A stretch of 64,000 bases of DNA, from positions 131,042,150-131,106,149 of the forward strand of contig CM053026.1 in the NCBI GenBank assembly GCA_028564925.1, in the 5' to 3' direction. Position numbers and translations under genes: made by a program. The notes below the pieces were generated by a model that was not told where the DNA came from, did not search any database, and worked only from the letters and a program-made list of their open reading frames with translations. This stretch comes from Lithobates sylvaticus. Lineage: Eukaryota; Chordata; Amphibia; Anura; Ranidae. The stretch's first letter is position 1. Each line of letters begins with the position of its first letter. This document shows, piece by piece, positions 33,320 through 44,147 of the stretch.

Positions 33320-35035
33320 CACAAGACTGGTGGGCACAGGAATGGGCCCTGCTATGAGTTAATAGATCAAGATTTGTAATTGCATGCACCTGTTGAACAG
33401 GGCAGAAAAATTGGGGGTGGTGGTGGTGGTGGACGGTGTTGCCACAAGACTGTAAGCTCTCACAGTTACTCTTGGTGGGCGCAGGAATGGGCCCTGCTGT
33501 GAGTTATTAGATCAAGATTTGTAATTGCAAGCACCTGATGAACAGGGCAGAAAAATTGGGCCTTTGGCGGTGGTGGTGGACGGTGTTGCCACAAGACTGT
33601 AGGCCCTCATAGTTACTCTTGGTGGGCGCAGGAATGGGCCCTGCTGTGAGTTATTAGATCAAGATTTGTAATTGCAAGCACCTGATGAACAGGGCAGAAA
33701 AATTGGGCCTTTGGCGGTGGTGGTGGACGGTGTTGCCACAAGACTGTAGGCCCTCACAGTTACTCTTGGTGGGCGCAGGAATGGGCCCTGTTGTGAGTTA
33801 TTAGATCAAGATTTGTAATTGCAAGCACCTGATGAACAGGGCAGAAAAATTGGGCCTTTGGCGGTGGTGGTGGACGGTGTTGCCACAAGACTGCAGGCCC
33901 TCATAGTTACTCTTGGTGGGTGCAGGAATGGGCCCTGCTGTGAACTATTAGATCAAGATTTGTAATTACCCGCCCCTGTTAAACAGGGGCTGAAAAATTG
34001 TGCCTTAGGCACTGGTGCTGGTGCCACAACACTGCAACCCCTCACAGAGACTGTACTTGGAGCACAGCAGTCACACGTGTTGCGAAGCATTTTTTTAAAA
34101 AATTGGAAGTACACGCCCCTGTTAAACAGGGGCTGAAAAATTGTGCCTTAGGCACTGGTGCTGGAGCCACAACACTGCAACCCGGCCCTCACAGATACTG
34201 TACTTGGAGCACAGCAGTCACACGTTTAGCGAAGCATTTTTTTAAAAAATTGTAAGTACCCGCCCCTGTTAAACAGGGGCTGAAAAATTGTGCCTTAGGC
34301 ACTGGTGCTGGTGCCACAATACTGCAACCCGGCCCTCACAGATACTGTACTTGGAGCACAGCAGTCACACGTGTTGCGAAGCATTTTTTTAAAAAATTGT
34401 AAGTACCCGCCCCTGTTAAACAGGGGCTGAAAAATTGTGCCTTAGGCACTGGTGCTGGTGCCACAACACTGCAACCCGGCCCTCACAGATACTGTACTTG
34501 GAGCACAGCAGTCACACGTGTTGCGAAGCATTTTTTTAAAAAATTGTAAGTACCCGCCCCTGTTAAACAGGGGCTGAAAAATTGTGCCTTAGGCACTGGT
34601 GCTGGTGCCACAACACTGCAACCCGGCCCTCACAGATACTGTACTTGGAGCACAGCAGTCACACGTGTTGCGAAGCATTTTTTTAAAAAATTGTAAGTAC
34701 CCGCCCCTGTTAAACAGGGGCTGAAAAATTGTGCCTTAGGCACTGGTGCTGGTGCCACAACACTGCAACCCGGCCCTCACAGATACTGTACTTGGAGCAC
34801 AGCAGTCACACGTGTTGCGAAGCATTTTTTTAAAAAATTGTAAGTACCCGCCCCTGTTAAACAGGGGCTGAAAAATTGTGCCTTAGGCACTGGTGCTGGT
34901 GCCACAACACTGCAACCCCTCACAGAGACTGTACTTGGAGCACAGCAGTCACACGTGTTGCGAAGCATTTTTTTAAAAAATTGGAAGTACACGCCCCTGT
35001 TAAACAGGGGCTGAAAAATTGTGCCTTAGGCACTG
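33320..35035. repeat. 147-bp-unit array in giant hAT (3' of transposase)
   Basis: About twelve units. The first group has GGTGGGCGCAGGAATGGGCC at 33474, 33621 and 33768, a spacing of exactly 147. The second group has CTGTTAAACAGGGGCTGAAA at about 33977, 34120, 34267 and 34414 and onward, also 147 apart except for one 143-base step. Each unit of the second group contains the hairpin GCCCCTGTTAAACAGGGGC. The two groups share a common ancestor unit (the CCTGxTxAACAGGG..GAAAAATTG core). Confidence 0.93.
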
Positions 35036-35144
35036 GTGTGGTGGCATGGATCATTGAGGAGGAGGAAGAGGATAGTCAGTGAACATAAGAGGACAGTCAC
35101 TCAGCATCAGCATAGGCAGTCTTGAAGGGATGTGACATTAAAAA

Positions 35145-37868
35145 TTATTCGGTTATATCCGCCTCAGGTGCCTGGTAGCTGGTGGTGATCCAAGACTGAT
35201 TCATTTTGATGAATGTCAGTCGATCAACCGAGGCGGTGGACAGGCGCACCCTATGATCAGTCACAAATCCTCCAGCAGCACTGAATGTGCGTTCGGAAAG
35301 AACGCTGGAGGCAGGACAGGCCAGTAGCTCAATTGCATACTGTGCAAGCTCTGGCCAGTGATCCATCCTCAGGACCCAGTAAGCCAGAGGATTTTCGGTG
35401 GGAAAGGTGTCCAAGTCTGACCTTGCCCCAAGGTATTCCTGCACCATGTATATCAGACGCTGGCGATGGTTGCTGGAACCGATCATACCTTGGGGCTGCG
35501 GACTAAAAAATTGTCTGAACGCATCGGTCAGACGTCCACCTTCCCCACCGCTCCTTCTGCCACTGACCGAAGCCTCAGCAACTCGTCGCCCAGGACCAGG
35601 AGTTTGTAGCCTCCCAGTTTCTGGGAACGCGTTGTACAGACCTTTCTGCAAGGCCTCCCTGAGATGTCTCATCCTCTGCTCCCTCTGCGACGGCAAGATA
35701 AGGTCCGCAACCTTACCCTTGTACCGCGGATCAAGGAGAGTGGCCAGCCAGTAATGGTCCCTCTCCTTGATCCGAAGAACACGAGGATCCTTCCGCAGGC
35801 TTTGCAGGATCAGGGAGGCCATGCAGCGTAGGTTAGCTGAGGCATTCGGTCCGGAGTCTTCTGGGTCACTGAGGATGACATGATCGCCAGCCACCTCCTC
35901 CCAGCCACGTACAAGTCCACTGGTTTGTTGGGACTGTACATCATCCCTAAAAGACTGCTGCTGCTGATGCTGAGTGCCAGGCTCCACCTCCATGCTCACA
36001 CAATCCTCCTCCTCCTCCTCCTCCTCATCCTCTTCCTGTGTGATGGGTGGGACAGAAGGAACACTGTCCGGATAAAGGGGGCCTTGAGAGGCAAGGAAGT
36101 CCTCCTCTTCCTGCCTCTGTTCTGCCTCAAGTGCCCTGTCCATTATCCCACGCAGCGTATGCTCCAACAGGTGGACAAGAGGGACAGTGTCACTGATGCA
36201 TGCACTGTCACTGCTCACCATCCTCGTGGCCTCCTCAAATGGTGAGAGGACAGTGCATGCATCCCTGATCATGCTCCACTGACGTGGGGAAAAAAAACCA
36301 AGCTCCCCTGACCCTGTCCTGGTGCCGTAGTCGCAAAGGTACTCATTGATGGCCCTCTGCTGCGTGTGCAGTCGCTGCAGCATGGCCAACGTTGAGTTCC
36401 ACCTGGTGGGCATGTCACATATTAGGCGGTTCTTGGGCAGGTTCAGCTCCTTTTGCAGCTCAGTCAGCCGAGCACTGGCATTATAAGATCGGCGGAAATG
36501 CACACAGACTTTCCTGGCCTGCCTCAGGACATCCTGTAAGCCTGGGAACCTGCCCAAGAACCGCTGCACCACCAGGTTGAGGACGTGAGCCATGCAGGGC
36601 ACATGGGTGAGCTGCCCTTGTCGCAGGGCGGAGAGGAGGTTGGTGCCATTGTCAGAAACGACCATTCCTGGCTTAAGCTGACGTGGCGTCAACCACCTCT
36701 CGGCCTGCCCCTGCAGAGCTGCCAGAACCTCTGGCCCAGTGTGGCTCCTGTCCCCCAAACACACCAGCGCAAGCACGGCATGGCATCTTTTTGCCTGCGT
36801 ACTTGCGTAGCCCCTTGTACGCCTACGGAGCACCGCTGGTTCCAAGGACAGAGCACTGGAGGAAGAAGAAGAGGAGGGGGTGGAGGAGAGAGGTGTGTCA
36901 CAACCAGTAGCAGTAGTCGCGTTTTGGAGGCGTGGTGGCGGAACAACCTCCAACACTACTGCACCTTGTCCTGCATCCCTCCCAGCTGCCAATAGAGTGA
37001 CCCAATGGGCCGTGAAAGAAAGGTACCGTCCCTGTCCATGCCTGCTGGACCATGAGTCAGCGGTAATATGCACCTTACCGCTGACCGCCCTGTCCAGCGA
37101 GGCATGGACATTGCCCTCCACATGCCGGTAGAGAGACGGAATCGCCTTCCGCGAGAAAAAGTGGCGTTTGGGAACCTGCCACTGAGGAACCGCACATTGA
37201 ACAAACTCACGGAAGGGGGCCGAGTCTACCAACTGAAAAGGCAGCAGTTGAAGTGCTAGCAATTTAGCAAGGCTAGCATTCAACCGCTGGGCATGTGGAT
37301 GGCTGGGAGTGTACTTCTTTCTACGGTCCAGCAGCTGGGGCAGGGAAATTTGCCTGCTGCAATCGGACGTCGGTGTACTGCAAGTACTTGGTTGTGACAC
37401 ACCTAATTCTACACCTTCAGTCCTCTCAGAGCAGCTTTCAGAGAGGACTGAAGGTGTAGTGGGGATGGAGATCCCAGCTGAGGAGGAGCAAGGAGAGGTC
37501 CGCTTAGTTCTTTGGTGTGGGTCTTTTATGTGTGCCTGCCAACGAGCTGCATGGTAGGTCGCCATATGTCTGGTCATGCTTGTCGTGCCCAAGCGGCTGA
37601 TGTTTTGGCCACGCGAGATACGCTTGAGACAAATATTGCAAATAGCAGTGGTGCGATCTGCTGCACTCGTCTCAAAAAAGGCCCACACCAAAGAACTTTT
37701 CTGATAACGTGCAGAGGCAGCGCCCTGCACAGGCGGAGCTCTGCGGTGTTGTACAGTTGCTGTGCTGGCCTCTACCTGGCCTCCAGGGGGCATCCTGCCT
37801 CGTTGGACATGTGACGCCGCATCCTCCTCCTCCTCGTCCTCCTCCTCATCCTCTCTCCCTTCAGGCAC
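35145..37868 (-). CDS. hAT transposase with BED zinc finger
   Basis: A 907-codon uninterrupted frame. hAT transposases excise their element through hairpin intermediates in the flanking DNA and make 8-bp duplications. After an acidic, alanine-rich start there is a BED-type zinc finger at about 57-113 (AICNICLKRI with C77 and C80; H101 and H106). The RNase H-like catalytic core shows ITADSWSS (D271), VVSDNGTN (D406), the CMAHVLNLVV helix (C425, H428) and TRWNST. A serine-rich insert (about 325-345) and a long acidic insert (about 583-625) interrupt it. The hATC dimerisation domain at about 825-895 has LACPASSVLSERTFSAAG with the catalytic E at about 859. All key residues are present. Met at 37868 is the first in frame, but homology continues upstream in another frame (37870-38362), so the true N-terminus may be longer. 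Confidence 0.93.
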   Translation of the reverse strand: MPEGREDEEEDEEEEDAASHVQRGRMPPGGQVEASTATVQHRRAPPVQGAASARYQKSSLVWAFFETSAADRTTAICNICLKRISRGQNISRLGTTSMTRHMATYHAARWQAHIKDPHQRTKRTSPCSSSAGISIPTTPSVLSESCSERTEGVELGVSQPSTCSTPTSDCSRQISLPQLLDRRKKYTPSHPHAQRLNASLAKLLALQLLPFQLVDSAPFREFVQCAVPQWQVPKRHFFSRKAIPSLYRHVEGNVHASLDRAVSGKVHITADSWSSRHGQGRYLSFTAHWVTLLAAGRDAGQGAVVLEVVPPPRLQNATTATGCDTPLSSTPSSSSSSSALSLEPAVLRRRTRGYASTQAKRCHAVLALVCLGDRSHTGPEVLAALQGQAERWLTPRQLKPGMVVSDNGTNLLSALRQGQLTHVPCMAHVLNLVVQRFLGRFPGLQDVLRQARKVCVHFRRSYNASARLTELQKELNLPKNRLICDMPTRWNSTLAMLQRLHTQQRAINEYLCDYGTRTGSGELGFFSPRQWSMIRDACTVLSPFEEATRMVSSDSACISDTVPLVHLLEHTLRGIMDRALEAEQRQEEEDFLASQGPLYPDSVPSVPPITQEEDEEEEEEEDCVSMEVEPGTQHQQQQSFRDDVQSQQTSGLVRGWEEVAGDHVILSDPEDSGPNASANLRCMASLILQSLRKDPRVLRIKERDHYWLATLLDPRYKGKVADLILPSQREQRMRHLREALQKGLYNAFPETGRLQTPGPGRRVAEASVSGRRSGGEGGRLTDAFRQFFSPQPQGMIGSSNHRQRLIYMVQEYLGARSDLDTFPTENPLAYWVLRMDHWPELAQYAIELLACPASSVLSERTFSAAGGFVTDHRVRLSTASVDRLTFIKMNQSWITTSYQAPEADITE

Positions 37869-38362
37869 CCATGTGGAGTCAGTGACCTCATCATCCCTCC
37901 CTCTTCACCACTAGAGCAAACCTGGCAGTAAGCTGCAGCTGGTGGAACAGTACTGCCAGATTCCTCAAGCTGGGTATCGTCATCCGAGCCTTCGAATCGT
38001 TGGGCATCCTCCTGGAGCATGTACCCAACACTGTGCTCAAATAGTTCGGGGGACTCCTCAGGAGGACATGGTGGGTCTAGGGAAGGGGTGGCTGATGATG
38101 CTCTGTCAGTACCCTGAGCCTGGGTGAGAGAGGATGAGGAGGATGAGGAGGGCTTGGTCATCCATTCTACCAAGCCTTCAGCATGATGCGGCTCCACATG
38201 TCCAGCTGCCGAAAACAAAGACGCGCGTGTCCCATGGCCACGTGCTGATGACGATGCACGACCACGTCCACGTCCACGGCCACGTCCACTAGAAACAGAG
38301 CCTGCCTGCCCTGTGTTCTTGGCTCTGCACGCTCTGCCTCCCCTTGGCGGTCTTCCAGCCAT
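37772..38362 (-). CDS. hAT transposase N-terminal region in a shifted frame
   Basis: A 196-codon frame starting MAGRPPRGGR at 38362 with a basic (RGRGRGRGR) stretch, then LVEWMTKPSSSS, LFEHSVGYMLQED and CQVCSSGEEGG. The old copy at 30053-30373 has the matching LVEWITKPSSSS and HSVGYMLLED, so this region is a conserved part of the family protein. It overlaps the start of the 907-codon frame. Near 37895-37905, in the run GAAGAGGGAGGGATGATG, reading changes from SSGEEG in this frame to DDEVTDSTW in the other, as if one base had been lost. Either this copy carries a single-base frameshift that cuts off the N-terminus, or the enzyme is made from the downstream Met. Confidence 0.7.
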   Translation of the reverse strand: MAGRPPRGGRACRAKNTGQAGSVSSGRGRGRGRGRASSSARGHGTRASLFSAAGHVEPHHAEGLVEWMTKPSSSSSSSLTQAQGTDRASSATPSLDPPCPPEESPELFEHSVGYMLQEDAQRFEGSDDDTQLEESGSTVPPAAAYCQVCSSGEEGGMMRSLTPHGCLKGERMRRRTRRRRMRRHMSNEAGCPLEAR

Positions 38363-38373
38363 TGTAGTCGGTA

Positions 38374-41300
38374 GTCCTGTGGGTGCTGCTGAGAAGAATA
38401 TATAGGAGCTCTGTGTGATGCCACTAACACACTAGAAGTCCTATGGGTGCTTCTGCAAAGAAAATAGAGGAGCTCTGTGTGATGCCACTAACACACTAGA
38501 AGTCCTGTGGGTGCTGCTGAGAAGAATATATAGGAGCTCTGTGTGATGCCACTAACACACTAGAAGTCCTATGGGTGCTTCTGCAAAGAAAATAGAGGAG
38601 CTCTGTGTGATGCCACTAACACACTAGAAGTCCTGTGGGTGCTTCTGCAAAGAAAATAGAGGAGCTCTGTGTGATGCCACTAACACACTAGAAGTCCTGT
38701 GGGTGCTTCTGCAAAGAAAATAGAGGAGCTCTGTGTGATGCCACTAACACACTAGAAGTCCCGTGGGTGCTTCTGCAAAGAAAATAGAGGAGCTCTGTGT
38801 GATGCCACTAACACACTAGAAGTCCTGTGGGTGCTTATGCAAAGAAAATAGAGGAGCTCTGTGTGATGCCACTAACACACTAGAAGTCCTGTGGGTGCTG
38901 CTGAGAAGAATATATAGGAGCTCTGTGTGATGCCACTAACACACTAGAAGTCCTATGGGTGCTTCTGCAAAGAAAATAGAGGAGCTCTGTGTGATGCCAC
39001 TAACACACTAGAAGTCCTGTGGGTGCTTATGCAAAGAAAATAGAGGAGCTCTGTGTGATGCCACTAACACACTAGAAGTCCTGTGGGTGCTGCTGAGAAG
39101 AATATATAGGAGCTCTGTGTGATGCCACTAACACACTAGAAGTCCTATGGGTGCTTCTGCTAAGAAAATAGAGGAGCTCTGTGTGATGCCACTAACACAC
39201 TAGAAGTCCTGTGGGTGCTTCTGCAAAGAAAATAGAGGAGCTCTGTGTGATGCCACTAACACACTAGAAGTCCTGTGGGTGCTGCTGAGAAGAATATATA
39301 GGAGCTCTGTGTGATGCCACTAACACACTAGAAGTCCTATGGGTGCTTCTGCAAAGAAAATAGAGGAGCTCTGTGTGATGCCACTAACACACTAGAAGTC
39401 CTGTGGGTGCTTATGCAAAGAAAATAGAGGAGCTCTGTGTGATGCCACTAACACACTAGAAGTCCTGTGGGTGCTGCTGAGAAGAATATATAGGAGCTCT
39501 GTGTGATGCCACTAACACACTAGAAGTCCTATGGGTGCTTCTGCTAAGAAAATAGAGGAGCTCTGTGTGATGCCACTAACACACTAGAAGTCCTATGGGT
39601 GCTTCTGCAAAGAAAATAGAGGAGCTCTGTGTGATGCCACTAACACACTAGAAGTCCTGTGGGTGCTTCTGCAAAGAAAATAGAGGAGCTCTGTGTGATG
39701 CCACTAACACACTAGAAGTCCTGTGGGTGCTTCTGCAAAGAAAATAGAGGAGCTCTGTGTGATGCCACTAACACACTAGAAGTCCTGTGGGTGCTGCTGA
39801 GAAGAATATATAGGAGCTCTGTGTGATGCCACTAACACACTAGAAGTCCTATGGGTGCTTCTGCAAAGAAAATAGAGGAGCTCTGTGTGATGGGACTAAC
39901 ACACTTCAAGTCCTATAGGTGCGTCTGGGAAGAAAATAAAGGTCTGTGTGATGGGACTAACACACTTCAAGTCCTATAGTTGCTTCTGGGAACAAAATAT
40001 AGGATCTCTGTGTGATGGGACTAACACACTTCAAGTCCTATAGGTGCTTCTGGGAACAAAATATAGCTCTGTGTGTGTGATGGGACTAACACACTTCAAG
40101 TCCTATAGGTGCTTCTGGGAACAAAATATAGCTCTGTGTGTGTGATGGGACTAACACACTTCAAGTCCTATAGGTGCTTCTGGGAACAAAATATAGCTCT
40201 GTGTGTGTGATGGGACTAACACACTTCAAGTCCTATAGGTGCTTCTGGGAACAAAATATAGCTCTGTGTGTGTGATGGGACTAACACACTTCAAGTCCTA
40301 TAGGTGCTTCTGGGAACAAAATATAGCTCTGTGTGTGTGATGGGACTAACACACTTCAAGTCCTATAGGTGCTTCTGGGAACAAAATATAGCTCTGTGTG
40401 TGTGATGGGACTAACACACTTCAAGTCCTATAGGTGCTTCTGGGAACAAAATATAGCTCTGTGTGTGTGATGGGACTAACACACTTCAAGTCCTATAGGT
40501 GCTTCTGGGAACAAAATATAGCTCTGTGTGTGTGATGGGACTAACACACTTCAAGTCCTATAGGTGCTTCTGGGAAGAAAATATAGCTCTGTGTGTGTGA
40601 TGGGACTAACACACTTCAAGTCCTATAGGTGCCTCTGGGAACAAAATATAGCTCTGTGTGTGTGATGGGACTAACACACTTCAAGTCCTATAGGTGCTTC
40701 TGGGAAGAAAATATAGCTCTGTGTGTGTGATGGGACTAACACACTTCAAGTCCTATAGGTGCTTCTGGGAACAAAATATAGCTCTGTGTGTGTGATGGGA
40801 CTAACACACTTCAAGTCCTATAGGTGCTTCTGGGAACAAAATATAGCTCTGTGTGTGTGATGGGACTAACACACTTCAAGTCCTATAGGTGCTTCTGGGA
40901 ACAAAATATAGCTCTGTGTGTGTGATGGGACTAACACACTTCAAGTCCTATAGGTGCTTCTGGGAACAAAATATAGCTCTGTGTGTGTGATGGGACTAAC
41001 ACACTTCAAGTCCTATAGGTGCTTCTGGGAACAAAATATAGCTCTGTGTGTGTGATGGGACTAACACACTTCAAGTCCTATAGGTGCTTCTGGGAACAAA
41101 ATATAGCTCTGTGTGTGTGATGGGACTAACACACTTCAAGTCCTATAGGTGCTTCTGGGAAGAAAATATAGCTCTGTGTGTGTGATGGGACTAACACACT
41201 TCAAGTCCTATAGGTGCCTCTGGGAACAAAATATAGCTCTGTGTGTGTGATGGGACTAACACACTTCAAGTCCTATAGGTGCTTCTGGGAAGAAAATATA

Positions 41301-43675
41301 GCTCTGTGTGTGTGATGGGACTAACACACTTCAAGTCCTATAGGTGCTTCTGGGAACAAAATATAGCTCTGTGTGTGTGATGGGACTAACACACTTCAAG
41401 TCCTATAGGTGCTTCTGGGAACAAAATATAGCTCTGTGTGTGTGATGGGACTAACACACTTCAAGTCCTATAGGTGCTTCTGGGAACAAAAATATAGCTC
41501 TGTGTGTGTGATGGGACTAACACACTTCAAGTCCTATAGGTTCTTCTGGGAACAAAATATAGCTCTGTGTGTGTGATGGGACTAACACACTTCAAGTCCT
41601 ATAGGTGCTTCTGGGAACAAAATATAGCTCTGTGTGTGTGATGGGACTAACACACTTCAAGTCCTATAGGTGCTTCTGGGAACAAAATATAGCTCTGTGT
41701 GTGTGATGGGACTAACACACTTCAAGTCCTATAGGTGCTTCTGGGAAGAAAATATAGCTCTGTGTGTGTAATGGGACTAACACACTTCAAGTCCTATAGG
41801 TGCCTCTGGGAACAAAATATAGCTCTGTGTGTGTGATGGGACTAACACACTTCAAGTCCTATAGGTGCCTCTGGGAAGAAAATATAGCTCTGTGTGTGTG
41901 ATGGGACTAACACACTTCAAGTCCTATAGGTGCTTCTGGGAACAAAATATAGCTCTGTGTGTGTGATGGGACTAACACACTTCAAGTCCTATAGGTGCTT
42001 CTGGGAAGGAAATAAAGGTCTGTGTGATGGGACTAACACACTTCAAGTCCTATAGGTGCTTCTGGGAACAAAATATAGCTCTGTGTGTGTGATGGGACTA
42101 ACACACTTCAAGTCCTATAGGTGCTTCTGGGAACAAAATATAGCTCTGTGTGTGTGATGGGACTAACACACTTCAAGTCCTATAGGTGCTTCTGGGAAGG
42201 AAATAAAGGTCTGTGTGATGGGACTAACACACTTCAAGTCCTATAGGTGCTTCTGGGAACAAAATATAGCTCTGTGTGTGTGATGGGACTAACACACTTC
42301 AAGTCCTATAGGTGCTTCTGGGAACAAAATATAGCTCTGTGTGTGTGATGGGACTAACACACTTCAAGTCCTATAGGTGCTTCTGGGAAGGAAATAAAGG
42401 TCTGTGTGATGGGACTAACACACTTCAAGTCCTATAGGTGCTTCTGGGAACAAAATATAGCTCTGTGTGTGTGATGGGACTAACACACTTCAAGTCCTAT
42501 AGGTGCTTCTGGGAACAAAATATAGCTCTGTGTGTGTGATGGGACTAACACACTTCAAGTCCTATAGGTGCTTCTGGGAACAAAATATAGCTCTGTGTGT
42601 GTGATGGGACTAACACACTTCAAGTCCTATAGGTGCTTCTGGGAACAAAATATAGCTCTGTGTGTGTGATGGGACTAACACACTTCAAGTCCTATAGGTG
42701 CTTCTGGGAACAAAATATAGCTCTGTGTGTGTGATGGGACTAACACACTTCAAGTCCTATAGGTGCTTCTGGGAACAAAATATAGCTCTGTGTGTGTGAT
42801 GGGACTAACACACTTCAAGTCCTATAGGTGCCTCTGGGAACAAAATATAGCTCTGTGTGTGTGATGGGACTAACACACTTCAAGTCCTATAGGTGCTTCT
42901 GGGAAGAAAAAATATAGCTCTGTGTGTGTGATGGGACTAACACACTTCAAGTCCTATAGGTGCTTCTGGGAACAAAATATAGCTCTGTGTGTGTGATGGG
43001 ACTAACACACTTCAAGTCCTATAGGTGCTTCTGGGAACAAAATATAGCTCTGTGTGTGTGATGGGACTAACACACTTCAAGTCCTATAGGTGCTTCTGGG
43101 AAGAAAATATAGCTCTGTGTGTGTGATGGGACTAACACACTTCAAGTCCTATAGGTGCTTCTGGGAACAAAATATAGCTCTGTGTGTGTGATGGGACTAA
43201 CACACTACAAGTCCTATAGGTGCTTCTGGGAACAAAATATAGGAGCTCTGCCTGCCTGCCACGAACACACTACAAGTCCTATAGGTGCTTCTGGGAACAA
43301 AATATAGGAGCTCTGCCTGCCTGCCACGAACACACTACAAGTCCTATAGGTGCTTCTGGTAACAAAATATAGGAGCTCTGCCTGCCTGCCACGAACACAC
43401 TACAAGTCCTATAGGTGCTTCTGGTAACAAAATATAGGAGCTCTGCCTGCCTGCCTGCCACGAACACACTACAAGTCCTATAGGTGCTTCTGGTAACAAA
43501 ATATAGGAGCTCTGCCTGCCTTCCACGAACACACTACAAGTCCTATAGGTGCTTCTGGTAACAAAATATAGGAGCTCTGCCTGCCTGCCACGAACACACT
43601 ACAAGTCCTATAGGTGCTTCTGGTAACAAAATATAGGAGCTCTGCCTGCCTGCCACGAACACACTACAAGCCCCT
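38374..43675. repeat. 5.3-kb array of 64-65-bp units in giant hAT (5' of transposase)
   Basis: About 80 units in three blocks. Block one (to ~39890) has 64-bp units AGAAGTCCTGTGGGTGCTTC..GATGCCACTAACACACT. Block two (~39890-43200) has 65-bp units TCAAGTCCTATAGGTGCTTC..GATGGGACTAACACACT. Block three (~43200-43675) has units with GGAGCTCTGCCTGCCTGCC and ACGAACACACTACAAG. Variants are ordered: in block one GCTGCTGAGAAGAATATA, GCTTCTGCAAAG and GCTTATGCAAAG alternate, and at 42000-42400 a shortened unit (GGAAGGAAATAAAGG) returns every third unit (about 191 bases). It lies upstream of the transposase, where the promoter should be. Confidence 0.95.
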
Positions 43676-44139
43676 CTTTCTCAATCAATCTTTGTAACTG
43701 AATCTATCTAACTCAATCTCTGTAAGTGAATCTCTCTACCTAACTAAATCCAGCAGAGTGTCACAGAATCAGCCTGCTCAATCTGCGCCGGAACAGCATG
43801 TGACCGGCGCAGACGGCGTGGCGGCCTTTTATAGGGGGGGGGCGTGTACTACAGCCCCTGAGCTGTAATTGGCTACAGGCGTCCTGCCTGTAGCCAATTA
43901 TGGCTCTTCGAGTTTCCGGGGCTGTGATTGGCCAAGCATGCGGGGTCACAGTGCATGCTTGGCCAATCATCAGCCAGCAATGCACTGCGCCGGCCGCGCC
44001 GGCCGCAATGCATTGCGGGGCCGCTCGCATCACACCAAACTGATGCGAGCGGCCAAAATAGTTCTGGGCTCGCCGAGCGAGCGAACGCCCGGTGCTCGAT
44101 GCGAACGTGGGTTCGCATCGAGCACCGGGCCCATCCCTA
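43676..44139. repeat. Right terminal and subterminal region of giant hAT
   Basis: GC-rich with stacked hairpins: TAATTGGCTACAGGCGTCC..CTGTAGCCAATTA, GTGATTGGCCAAGCATGC..GCATGCTTGGCCAATCA, GCGCCGGCCGCGCCGGCCG, and GGTGCTCGATGCGAAC..GTTCGCATCGAGCACC at the extreme end. CCAATCA words are present (CCAAT boxes on either strand), as expected of a promoter for the minus-strand transposase. Confidence 0.75.
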
Positions 44140-44147
44140 CTACCTAT
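44140..44147. repeat. 8-bp target duplication of giant hAT (right)
   Basis: CTACCTAT, exact copy of 32462-32469. Confidence 0.93.

Larger units (their letters stand above)
32470..44139 (-). mobile_element. Giant hAT transposon, 11,670 bp, with perfect target duplication
   Basis: The left end TAGGGATGAGCCGAACACC and the right end GGTGCTCGATG..GAGCACCGGGCCCATCCCTA are imperfect inverted ends starting TAGGGATG, with CTACCTAT duplicated outside. Inside, on the minus strand, are a right subterminal GC-rich hairpin region (43680-44139), a 5.3-kb array of 64-65-bp units (38374-43675), a transposase region (38362-35145), a 147-bp-unit array (33320-35035) and a left subterminal region (32470-33300). 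hAT elements are normally about 3-5 kb, so this one is unusually long, the excess being mainly tandem repeats. The exact duplication and long open frame point to recent insertion. Confidence 0.93.

Noticed and set aside
36585-36995. 136-codon plus-strand frame opposite the hAT transposase
   Set aside because: Antisense shadow of a long coding frame; no independent evidence.
38374-43675. CRISPR-like regular array
   Set aside because: Units are contiguous 64-65-bp tandem repeats with no unique spacers, in a vertebrate transposon.
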